Assembly (NCBI RefSeq): GCF_001512305.1
Contig: NZ_LNUT01000003.1
Location: 248,001-312,000 of the forward strand
Length of the DNA stretch: 64,000 nucleotides
Source: Arthrobacter sp. EPSL27
GTDB lineage: Bacteria; Actinomycetota; Actinomycetes; Actinomycetales; Micrococcaceae
Reading direction: 5' to 3'
Every line of letters starts with the position of its first letter. Within the stretch, counting starts at the first letter, position 1. The notes under the pieces are model-generated. The model did no database searches, was not told the origin of the DNA, and was given only the letters and a program-made list of their open reading frames with translations. The translations under genes were made by a program, and so were the position numbers. Of this stretch, positions 1-7,373 are shown piece by piece.

Positions 1-2
1 CC

Positions 3-878
3 GACTTCGGCGTCGCGGCCATTATGGGACACAACCGCTCGGACGACGACGGCGGCACATCGGGGACGCCCGCCTACCTGAGTCCGGAGCAGGCCAGCGG
101 CGGACCTGCCGGCCCGGCCAGCGACATCTACTCGCTCGGGCTGGTGCTGCTCGAAGGACTGACCGGAAAGATGGCCTACCCGGGCGCACCGATCCAGTCG
201 GCAGTCGCGCGGCTGCTGCACGATCCCCAGATCCCGGAGGAGCTGGCACCCATGTGGGTGGCGCTGCTGTCCTCCATGCTGTCCCGCGACCCGGCCGCCC
301 GGCCGCAGGCGCGGGAGGTGTCCCTCGCCCTGCGCCAGGAAGTCATCAACGGCGCCGGCCGCCACCGGCAGCACCCTGCGGCGCCGGCCGACGAAGCAGG
401 CCGGATGCGCGCCGTCGAGCGCTACCGGATCCTCGACACCCCCGCAGACGGCGCCTTCGACCGGATCGCGGCGCTCGCCGCCCGCGTCTTCTCGGTGCCG
501 GTTGCGATCGTCAGCGTGGTGGACCACGACCGGATCTGGTTCAAGGCCCACCACGGCACGGACGTTGCCCAGATCGGCAGGGATCCGGGACTCTGCGCCT
601 CGGCGATCCTGCAGGACGGGCCCTGGATTATCGAGGACGCCGCGCGGGACGCGCGGACGCTCGCCAACCCGCTCGTGGCCGGCGAGTTCGGACTGCAGTT
701 CTATGCCGGGGTACCGCTGCGCACCCCGGACGGCCACAACCTCGGCACGTTCTGCATCCTGGACCGGGAGCCGCGGGAATTCAGCCCGGAGGACACTAAG
801 ACGCTCGAGGACCTGGCCGCCATTGTCATGAACGACCTGGAGATGCGCCTGCAGAGCCGCCAGGCAATCGCCAGCTGA
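3..878 (+). CDS. Ser/Thr protein kinase (C-terminal part) fused to a GAF domain, 5' truncated by window edge
   Basis: The frame is open from the first bases and begins with the kinase DFG metal-binding motif, so the ATP-binding lobe and catalytic loop lie upstream of the window. Counting from DFG, the activation segment ends in GTPAYLSPEQ (about residues 21-30) and helix F is SDIYSLGLVLLE (about 41-52); the kinase lobe ends near residue 110. From about 137 to 280 there is a GAF domain of the type found in bacterial signalling proteins (ERYRILDTPADGAFDRI, VDHDRIWFKAHHG, LGTFCILDREPREFSPED). Kinase followed by a soluble GAF domain, without a membrane segment or PASTA repeats, suggests cytoplasmic sensing of a small ligand or redox state; this is inference. 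The kinase part closely resembles the kinase at 29638-30537. It converges on the regulator at 930. Confidence 0.5.
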   Translation, partial: DFGVAAIMGHNRSDDDGGTSGTPAYLSPEQASGGPAGPASDIYSLGLVLLEGLTGKMAYPGAPIQSAVARLLHDPQIPEELAPMWVALLSSMLSRDPAARPQAREVSLALRQEVINGAGRHRQHPAAPADEAGRMRAVERYRILDTPADGAFDRIAALAARVFSVPVAIVSVVDHDRIWFKAHHGTDVAQIGRDPGLCASAILQDGPWIIEDAARDARTLANPLVAGEFGLQFYAGVPLRTPDGHNLGTFCILDREPREFSPEDTKTLEDLAAIVMNDLEMRLQSRQAIAS

Positions 879-897
879 GTCCGCCGCCGCGGTCCGC

Positions 898-943
898 TTA
901 ACGCTTACTCTGTTTAACGCCTGCTCTGTTCAACGCTTTCCAG
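898..943. repeat. Three imperfect 15-16 bp tandem units over the stop of the PucR-type gene
   Basis: Units TTAACGCTTACTCTG, TTTAACGCCTGCTCTG and TTCAACGCTTTCCAG lie head to tail. On the minus strand each unit carries a stop trinucleotide; the stop of the regulator gene at 930-932 lies in the last. This looks like slippage at the 3' end of the gene. No function is apparent. Confidence 0.5.
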
Positions 944-2132
944 CGTGGAGGGCCAGTTCCAGCTCGAACCGCGCCCTGGGATCCTCCAGGGCGTCGCCGA
1001 ACAACTCCCGCAGCTGCGTGGCCCGGTAACCCACTGTCTGCGGGTGGATCCCGAGCTCCGCGGCCACCGGCGCGCGCTGGCCCCAGTGGCGCAGCCAGGA
1101 CAGCAGCGTCTCCGCCAGGCGTTCCCGCTGGGCCGGACGCAGGCCTTCCAGGGGTGCCAGCCGGCGGTTGGCCAGTTCGGTGATGGCGGACGGTTCCGAG
1201 CCCAGGACCACCTCGGCCAGGTGCTCGTCGGCCCAGACGGGCGGATCGTCCGGGCCTTCGCGGGGTGGCAGCACCGAGGCCGCGAGCACCGCCAGGCGCA
1301 GCGAATCAGGAACCTTCTCCCAGCCTCCGGCCGGGCCCACGGCGGCCCCGCGGCCGCGCAGCGCCTTATCCAGGTCCGCCCGCGCGGACTTGGTCTTCCG
1401 GGCCGGGACCAGGGCCACAACGTCGGTTTCGCGTTCGATGACCAGCGTGCCCGGCCCCAGCCGGAGCCGCAGCCCCGCGGACCGGTCCACCGGCAGCGTC
1501 ACCACCGCCATGCGCTGCGGCAGGGACCAGTCCGCCATCGCCGCCTTCTGCCGCAGGGCCGCTTCGTCCGCCTGGCCGCGCAGGAGCAGGTCCAGCAGTT
1601 CGGTGCGGCGGCGGTCCACCGCGCCGGCGCGTTCGGACTGTTCAAAGGCATACGCCTCGGCGCTCACGGCGGACAGTTCGTCGATGTAGGCCAGGATGGA
1701 TTCGCCCAGATCCACCACCACGCTTTGTCCCAGATGGTGCTCCACTGAGACCCTGGACATCTCGCGGAACGTCACCCGGGCGCCCATCCGGTAGGCGCTC
1801 AGCAGCGCATCCATGCTGCGGCCCTGGCGGAATTCGCCGCTACCGAGTCCCGCCACGAGCTGCCGGCTCTCCTCGGAAAGCGCCGGCAGCCGGGTGGCCG
1901 GCAGCTGCAGGAAGCGGTCCAGGGCGGCTGCCACGCCGCGGCGCAGCCCCCGCCCAAAACGGCCTTCGATGGGCCTGGCATAGGCCGGCACCAGCTGCGG
2001 GACGGCGTCGATGATGGCCTCGACGATCCCGGGCATCATCGGCCGGAGCACGTCGCTGACCTCACGGGGGAGGGCCAGCCACGGGGGATCGTAGGCGGGG
2101 GAGTCCGGGGTGCTGCTCGGGGTGGCGTTCAT
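930..2132 (-). CDS. PucR/CdaR-type helix-turn-helix transcriptional regulator
   Basis: This is a 400-residue protein of the PucR/CdaR architecture: an N-terminal sensory region, a central region of GGDEF-like fold, and a C-terminal HTH_30 domain. The C-terminus carries the family signature AELGIHPQTVGYRATQLREL followed by a stretch rich in LE/LELAL. Such proteins bind DNA directly and control neighbouring catabolic or lipid genes. It is transcribed away from the reductase-desaturase pair starting at 2232, and the 99-bp gap holds a near-perfect inverted repeat (2163-2205), so local control of that pair is likely. The ATG at 2132 is the first start that keeps the conserved region. The ligand cannot be told from sequence. 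Confidence 0.5.
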   Translation of the reverse strand: MNATPSSTPDSPAYDPPWLALPREVSDVLRPMMPGIVEAIIDAVPQLVPAYARPIEGRFGRGLRRGVAAALDRFLQLPATRLPALSEESRQLVAGLGSGEFRQGRSMDALLSAYRMGARVTFREMSRVSVEHHLGQSVVVDLGESILAYIDELSAVSAEAYAFEQSERAGAVDRRRTELLDLLLRGQADEAALRQKAAMADWSLPQRMAVVTLPVDRSAGLRLRLGPGTLVIERETDVVALVPARKTKSARADLDKALRGRGAAVGPAGGWEKVPDSLRLAVLAASVLPPREGPDDPPVWADEHLAEVVLGSEPSAITELANRRLAPLEGLRPAQRERLAETLLSWLRHWGQRAPVAAELGIHPQTVGYRATQLRELFGDALEDPRARFELELALHAGKR

Positions 2133-2162
2133 GGGCTGGTTCCAAAAAGTTGTTGTTGGGCG

Positions 2163-2205
2163 ATAGTTTCTTCTACTCGATCGTATGCCCTGAGTGAAGA
2201 ACTAT
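2163..2205. promoter_or_regulatory. Inverted repeat, probable operator between the PucR-type regulator and the desaturase operon
   Basis: ATAGTTTCTTC at 2163-2173 faces GAAGAACTAT at 2196-2205, complementary apart from one extra T, with a 22-nt spacer. It sits centrally in the divergent intergenic region, where an operator for the adjacent regulator would be expected. The assignment to that regulator is inference from position. Confidence 0.5.
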
Positions 2206-2231
2206 GACCCCCACTGACATAAGATTAATGA

Positions 2232-3293
2232 ATGATCCGGCTCCGTAAGCTGGCGCGCGCCGCATCTCTACTGACCACCCCCCTAGCTCCAGAAGACATT
2301 CTGTCGCTGTTCAACCCTGTGTTTTCTGCCCGCCAGCTGCGCGGCGTAGTGACTCGGGTGGTTCCAGAAACGGCCGATTCCGCCACCATCTTTTTCCGTC
2401 CCGGCCGCGGCTGGCAAGCACACCTTGCCGGCCAGTGGGCCCGTATTGGCGTCGAGCTCGACGGCGTCCGCCACTGGCGGTCGTACTCGCTCAGCGCCCC
2501 CGCCGGGAAGGACCCGGCCATCACTGTCAGTGACATGGGTGCCGTCTCCGGAACCCTGGTGCGCAACACCAAACCCGGCGATGTGCTTTTCCTGGCGCCC
2601 CCGCAGGGCGATTTTGTCCTCCCGGAGCATCCGCGTCCCCTGCTGATGCTGACTGCCGGCAGCGGCATCACCCCCGTCATGTCGATGATCCGTACGCTGG
2701 TCCCGCACCGCCCGGATTCCGACGTCGTCCTGATCCACACGGCCCGGACCCCCGCGGACGCCATTTTCCGCGAGGAACTGGCCGAGCTGGCGGACCAGTT
2801 TCCCAACTTCCGCGTGATCCACTGGTTCACCGGCGAACGCGGGCGGCTGGACTTCAGTACGGTGGCCGGGCTGGAACAGCTCTGCCCGGACTGGCGCCAG
2901 CGCGCCGCCTACGCCTGTGGGCCCGAAAGCTTCCTGGACGACGCCGAGGCGCTCTGGGAGAAGGAGACCGCAGACGCGGAGCCATCGCTCACCATTGAAC
3001 GCTTCAGCACCAAGCTCGCCGGCGGGGAAGGGCACGACGGCGGCCTGGTCACGTTCGAGGCCTCGGACCGCGAAGTGGAAGCCGACGGCGACACCCCGCT
3101 TCTCGACGTCGGCGAAGACGCCGGCATCCTGATGCCCAGCGGCTGCCGCATGGGCATCTGCCACAGCTGCCTTATCCCCCTCCGGGCTGGCCAGGTCCGT
3201 GACCTGCGCACGGACGAAGTCCACGGCGAGCCCGGCCAATTAATCCAGACGTGCGTTTCGGCAGCCGCCGGACCCGTGAACCTCGACCTCTGA
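2232..3293 (+). CDS. Ferredoxin-NAD(P)H reductase-type oxidoreductase with C-terminal 2Fe-2S domain
   Basis: This 353-residue protein carries electrons from NAD(P)H to a partner oxygenase or desaturase. Domains in order: an FAD-binding FR-type barrel with the flavin motif RSYSLSAP (residues 83-90), an NAD-binding domain with GSGITPVMSM (about 140-150) and CGPESFLDD, and a plant-type 2Fe-2S ferredoxin domain with CRMGICHSC plus a distal cysteine in QTCVSAA. It lies 13 bp upstream of the desaturase gene, in one operon. The pairing matches the mycobacterial Rv3230c-DesA3 arrangement, in which the reductase feeds electrons to the membrane desaturase. The start at 2232 is an ATG that gives the usual hydrophobic, basic N-terminus. 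Function is well supported; the exact partner is inferred from the operon. Confidence 0.5.
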   Translation: MIRLRKLARAASLLTTPLAPEDILSLFNPVFSARQLRGVVTRVVPETADSATIFFRPGRGWQAHLAGQWARIGVELDGVRHWRSYSLSAPAGKDPAITVSDMGAVSGTLVRNTKPGDVLFLAPPQGDFVLPEHPRPLLMLTAGSGITPVMSMIRTLVPHRPDSDVVLIHTARTPADAIFREELAELADQFPNFRVIHWFTGERGRLDFSTVAGLEQLCPDWRQRAAYACGPESFLDDAEALWEKETADAEPSLTIERFSTKLAGGEGHDGGLVTFEASDREVEADGDTPLLDVGEDAGILMPSGCRMGICHSCLIPLRAGQVRDLRTDEVHGEPGQLIQTCVSAAAGPVNLDL

Positions 3294-3306
3294 GGAGTAC
3301 CACCGC

Positions 3307-4488
3307 ATGACGATTGTTTCCGACAAGCCTGAAGTTTCCGAAGAAACACCCCAGGTGCCCGCTGCCGTGAAGACGCGGCGCGGTGCCCTGGCCGAGACCG
3401 GCAGCCCCGCCGTCCGGCCGCCGGCCGCCGCGCACCTCTCCGACGAGCAGGTCGCGGAGCTGGGCCGTGAACTGGACGCCATCAAGGACGGTGTCCTCGC
3501 CAAGCGCGGCTCAGCCGACGCCGACTACATCCGCCGGATGATCAAGATCCAGCGCGGATTGGAAATTTCGGGCCGTGCCGCGCTGCTGGTCAGCAAGAAC
3601 AAGGCCGCCTGGGCCACCGGCACCACGTTGCTCAGCCTCGCCAAGATCCTGGAAAACATGGAGCTGGGGCACAACATCCTGCACGGCCAGTGGGACTGGA
3701 TGCGCGACCCGGACATCCACTCCACCACCTGGGAGTGGGACTTCGTGACCCCGGCGCGCTCCTGGCAGCACACCCACAACGATCTGCACCACCGCTGGAC
3801 GAACGTCGTCGGCAAGGACAACGACGTCGGATACAACCTGCTGCGGATGGATCCCCAGCAGGAGTGGAAGCCGTTCAACCTGGGCAACCCGCTCTACAAC
3901 GCCCTCCTGGCCCCGGTCTTCGAGTGGGGCATCGCGATCTACGACCTTGAACTCACCGAGTTCAGGGAGGGAAAGAAGTCCAAGGAAGCCCTCGTCAAGG
4001 ACCTCAAGGCCCTCGGCAAGAAGGCCCTCACGCAGTTCACCAAGGACTACGCCGCCACTCCCGCCGTCGCCATGCTGACCGGCTCCGGCAAGCAGGCGCT
4101 CTACGGAACGCTGACCGCCAACGCGATCCGCAACGTGTGGGCGCACGCCGTGATCTTCTGCGGCCACTTCCCCGAGGGCACGGACACCTTCACCGAGGAA
4201 ATGGTGGAAGGCGAGACCCGCGGCGACTGGTACGTCCGGCAGATGATCGGCTCTGCAAACATCTCCGGCTCCAAGTTCATGCACCTGATGACCGGCAACC
4301 TGTCGCACCAGATCGAGCACCACCTCTTCCCGGACATCCCGTCCAACCGCTACGCCGAGGTGGCTCCCAAGGTGCAGGAAATCTGCAAGCGCTACGGCCT
4401 GCCGTACACCACCGGTCCCATGTGGAAGCAGGTCGGCTCCACCTGGGCCAAGGTCTTCAAGCTGGCGCTCCCGCCGAAGAAGGCCTAG
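3307..4488 (+). CDS. Membrane fatty acid (acyl-CoA) desaturase, DesA3-like
   Basis: This 393-residue integral membrane di-iron enzyme is expected to introduce a cis double bond, probably delta-9, into acyl-CoA chains. All three histidine boxes of the family are visible: HNILH (residues 122-126), HTHNDLHH (155-162) and HQIEHH (about 334-339), the last followed by LFPDIPSNRY. The ATG is preceded by GAGGAG. It is the second gene after the reductase at 2232, so the pair forms a desaturation unit that adjusts membrane fluidity or lipid composition. A strong hairpin terminator follows within 25 bp of the stop. Confidence 0.5.
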   Translation: MTIVSDKPEVSEETPQVPAAVKTRRGALAETGSPAVRPPAAAHLSDEQVAELGRELDAIKDGVLAKRGSADADYIRRMIKIQRGLEISGRAALLVSKNKAAWATGTTLLSLAKILENMELGHNILHGQWDWMRDPDIHSTTWEWDFVTPARSWQHTHNDLHHRWTNVVGKDNDVGYNLLRMDPQQEWKPFNLGNPLYNALLAPVFEWGIAIYDLELTEFREGKKSKEALVKDLKALGKKALTQFTKDYAATPAVAMLTGSGKQALYGTLTANAIRNVWAHAVIFCGHFPEGTDTFTEEMVEGETRGDWYVRQMIGSANISGSKFMHLMTGNLSHQIEHHLFPDIPSNRYAEVAPKVQEICKRYGLPYTTGPMWKQVGSTWAKVFKLALPPKKA

Positions 4489-4509
4489 CAGCCGCCTGCC
4501 CGCGATAAA

Positions 4510-4546
4510 AAAAGGGGCGCCCGCCAGTGCGGCGGGCGCCCCTTTT
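4510..4546. terminator. Bidirectional rho-independent terminator
   Basis: A perfect 16-bp stem (4510-4525 with 4531-4546) closes a 5-nt loop. A runs on the left and T runs on the right allow it to serve both the desaturase gene and the convergent methyltransferase gene. Confidence 0.5.
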
Positions 4547-4567
4547 GCGTGCCGGGACCCGGCCCGG

Positions 4568-5203
4568 TCAGCTTTTGCAGGCGGTGCCCAGGACGTGGGC
4601 CAGCCGCGGGTTGCCGGGGAGGGCCGAAAAGCCGAAACGCTCCAGGGCCTGCACGGTGAGTCCGGCCTGGGCGATCACGGAGGCGGTGTCGCGGTTCGGG
4701 TGGCACCCGCCGGCCATCCGGCTCCAGAGCGGGGCGATCAGGTCCTCGGCGGCCCCGAGGAACCGGTGTTCCGAACGGACGTGCTCGTAGAACAGCAGCT
4801 GTCCGCCCGGCCGCAGCACCCGCACCACTTCCTTCAGGACGGCGCGCTGGTCCGCCACACTGCACAGCACCAGGCTGGACACCACCACGTCCACCGAGGC
4901 GTCCGCCACGGGCAGCGCCTCCGCCGCTCCGTCTTCCACCGTGACGGGTACCGCCGCTTTGGCTGCGGCGGCCCGCGCCAGTTCGCGGAGCGTGGGGTCC
5001 GGTTCGAGGGCCAGGACCTCCGTCACCGCGGCAGGGTAGAGCGGAAACGTGGCCCCGTAGCCTGCCCCGATTTCCACGACGGCGCCGTGCGCCGATTCCA
5101 GGAGGCGCCGCCGGTGGGCGGTGGCGCCGCGGGCATCCATCTGCGGCCCCACGCGTGCGAAGGATTTCCCGAAGGATGAATTGCGCTGGCTGTTCTCCGG
5201 CAC
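4568..5203 (-). CDS. Class I SAM-dependent methyltransferase (UbiE-like)
   Basis: This is a 211-residue small-molecule type methyltransferase. Motif I is VVEIGAGYGATFPLY (about residues 42-56), the acidic residue ending beta-2 is in LALEPDPTLREL, motif post-I is VEDGAAEALPVADASVDVVV, and motif III is LRPGGQLLFYEHVRSE. The substrate cannot be deduced. It starts with GTG behind GGAAGG and lies 15 bp downstream of the copper ATPase gene on the same strand, so it is probably cotranscribed. Methyltransferases of this subgroup are often next to metal genes, but I know of no proven role. It ends at the shared terminator. Confidence 0.5.
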   Translation of the reverse strand: MPENSQRNSSFGKSFARVGPQMDARGATAHRRRLLESAHGAVVEIGAGYGATFPLYPAAVTEVLALEPDPTLRELARAAAAKAAVPVTVEDGAAEALPVADASVDVVVSSLVLCSVADQRAVLKEVVRVLRPGGQLLFYEHVRSEHRFLGAAEDLIAPLWSRMAGGCHPNRDTASVIAQAGLTVQALERFGFSALPGNPRLAHVLGTACKS

Positions 5204-5218
5204 GGCGTTTCCTTCCGG

Positions 5219-7285
5219 TCAGGCGACCGCAGCCGGGTTGAGCTTCAGGCGCCGCAGCAGCTGGGCGTTGAGGGCCACAACGATCGTCGAGGCGGACATC
5301 AGCACGGCTCCGGCGGCGGGGGACAGGACGATTCCGGCGAAGGCCAGGACCCCGGCGGCCAGCGGCACCGCAATGACGTTGTAGCCGGTGGCCCACACGA
5401 GGTTCTGCCACATCTTCCGGTAGCTCGCCCGGGACAGGTCCACCATGGACAGGACAGCCCGGGGGTCGTCCCCGGCCAGGACCACGCCGGCGGACTCCAT
5501 GGCGACGTCGGTCCCGCCGCCGATCGCGATCCCCACCTCGGCCCGGGCCAGCGCGGGGGAGTCGTTGACGCCGTCACCCACCATGGCCACGCTGAGTCCG
5601 CGGGCCTGGAGCTCGGCCACCTTCTTGTCCTTGTCCGCGGGAAGGACCTCGGCGAAGACCTCGTCGATCTTCAGGTCCTCCGCCACCGCCTGGGCCACCT
5701 GCCCGGCGTCGCCCGTGACCATGGCGACCTTGACGCCGCGGTGCTGCAGGGCTTCGACAGCCTGGCGGGACTCCGGCCGGACCGCGTCCTCAAGGCTTAC
5801 GGCACCCAGGACGGTGGTGCCGTCCACCACGTGGAGCACCGCCGCGCCCCGGCTCCGCCAGGCCGCCGTTGCCGCGGCCAGGTCCGCAGGCTCCTCGACG
5901 CCCAGCTCCCGGAGCAGGGCCGGGCCGCCCACCTGGACCGTCCGGCCGCCAACCGTGGCGCGGACGCCGCGGCCGGTCAGGGATGTGAACCCGGCCGCCT
6001 GCGGGATCTGCAGCCCCTGCTGCCGGGCGGCTGCCACAATCGCGCGGGCCACTGGGTGTTCGCTGTCCGATTCCACCGCGGCGGCCAGGGCCAGCAGCCC
6101 GTCCCGGCCGCCACCGTCGACGGCGGCAACATCCTTGAGTTCGGGCTGGCCCTTGGTCAGGGTCCCCGTCTTGTCGAAGAGCACGACGTCGATGGTCCGC
6201 ATGCGTTCAAGGGCCATCCGGTCCTTGATCAGCACACCGGCCCGGGCCGCCCGCTCGGTGGAGATCGCGATGACCAGGGGGATGGCCAGGCCAAGGGCAT
6301 GCGGGCAGGCGATCACCAGCACCGTCACGGTGCGCTCAACGGCGTCGGACACGCTGCCCAGCAGCGTCCAGGCGATGAATGTGATGACGCCGGTTCCGGC
6401 GGCGAAGTAGAAGAGGAAGGCGGCGGCGCGGTCGGCGAGGGCCTGGGCCCGCGAGGAGGAGGCCTGGGCTTCGGCCACCAGCCGCTGGATCCCGGCGAGG
6501 GCGGTGTCCTCGCCAATGGCCGTGACCTGGACACGGACGCTGTTGTCCGTGGCGACTGTTCCCGCGACGACGGGGTCGCCGGTTGAGCGCAGGACGGTCT
6601 TGGACTCGCCCGTGATCATGGACTCGTCGAATTCTGCCTGCCCCTCGATCACTGTCCCGTCCGCCGGCATCCGGGCTCCGGAGCGCACCAGGATCGTGTC
6701 GCCGGTCCTGAGGGCGGACACCGGAACAGTCTCCGTCCCGGATTCGGTGATGCGTTCCGCCTCGTCCGGGAGCAGGGCGGCGAGGGCGTCCAGGGCGCCC
6801 TGGGCCGAGCCGAGCGCGCGCATTTCAAGCCAGTGGCCCAGCAGCATGATGACCACCAGCAGGGCCAGTTCCCACCAGAAATCCAGGTCAAAACCGCCGA
6901 TTCCCAAAGTGGTGGCCCACGAGGCGATGAACGCAACCGTGATGGCCATGGCGATCAGGAGCATCATTCCCGGTTTCCGGGTCTTGAGCTCATTGAGGCC
7001 GCCCTTGAGGAACGGCTGGCCGCCATAGAAGAAGATGACCGTTCCCAGCACCGGGGGAATCCACTGCGAGCCGGGGAACACCGGCGGCATGTAGCCCAGC
7101 AGGTCTCCGAACATAGGGCTGAAGTACACCACCGGGACGGCCAGTGCCAGGGACAGCCAGAACCTGTTCTTGAACATCGCCACGCTGTGCCCGGCGTGCT
7201 GGCCGTGGCTGTGGACGATGTGCTCGTCGTCCGGGGCGGCGGGCTGCGGGCTCTCGACCGCGTGGCTGCTGTGCGAGTGATCCAT
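5219..7285 (-). CDS. copB: Copper-translocating P1B-type ATPase of the CopB (CPH) class
   Basis: This 688-residue P-type ATPase is expected to export copper or silver across the cytoplasmic membrane. It begins with a histidine-rich tail (DHSHSSH, HSHGQHAGH) instead of a CxxC heavy-metal domain and has the CPH membrane motif (VIACPHALG, about residue 327), which together define the CopB class. The actuator TGES (about 224), phosphorylation site DKTGT (about 370), SEHPVA nucleotide-binding motif and GDGVND hinge (about 568) are all intact. ATG at 7285 is preceded by TAGGAG. A CsoR-type operator lies about 50 bp upstream. The multicopper oxidase gene lies just upstream on the same strand, giving a copper-handling module. 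Confidence 0.5.
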   Translation of the reverse strand: MDHSHSSHAVESPQPAAPDDEHIVHSHGQHAGHSVAMFKNRFWLSLALAVPVVYFSPMFGDLLGYMPPVFPGSQWIPPVLGTVIFFYGGQPFLKGGLNELKTRKPGMMLLIAMAITVAFIASWATTLGIGGFDLDFWWELALLVVIMLLGHWLEMRALGSAQGALDALAALLPDEAERITESGTETVPVSALRTGDTILVRSGARMPADGTVIEGQAEFDESMITGESKTVLRSTGDPVVAGTVATDNSVRVQVTAIGEDTALAGIQRLVAEAQASSSRAQALADRAAAFLFYFAAGTGVITFIAWTLLGSVSDAVERTVTVLVIACPHALGLAIPLVIAISTERAARAGVLIKDRMALERMRTIDVVLFDKTGTLTKGQPELKDVAAVDGGGRDGLLALAAAVESDSEHPVARAIVAAARQQGLQIPQAAGFTSLTGRGVRATVGGRTVQVGGPALLRELGVEEPADLAAATAAWRSRGAAVLHVVDGTTVLGAVSLEDAVRPESRQAVEALQHRGVKVAMVTGDAGQVAQAVAEDLKIDEVFAEVLPADKDKKVAELQARGLSVAMVGDGVNDSPALARAEVGIAIGGGTDVAMESAGVVLAGDDPRAVLSMVDLSRASYRKMWQNLVWATGYNVIAVPLAAGVLAFAGIVLSPAAGAVLMSASTIVVALNAQLLRRLKLNPAAVA

Positions 7286-7333
7286 GATGCGCGCTCCTAA
7301 GGAGATTCATCGTTTGCTGAAGATGCGCCCACC

Positions 7334-7350
7334 ATACCCCTGGGGGGTAT
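7334..7350. promoter_or_regulatory. CsoR-type copper operator upstream of copB
   Basis: ATACCCC at 7334-7340 and GGGGTAT at 7344-7350 form a 7+7 palindrome with a 3-nt centre. This is the G/C-tract pseudopalindrome recognised by CsoR-family repressors. It lies in the gap between the multicopper oxidase stop and the copB start, so it should control copB (and probably the downstream methyltransferase). Confidence 0.5.
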
Positions 7351-7373
7351 CAATAGCAAGTGGTTCCGGATCG

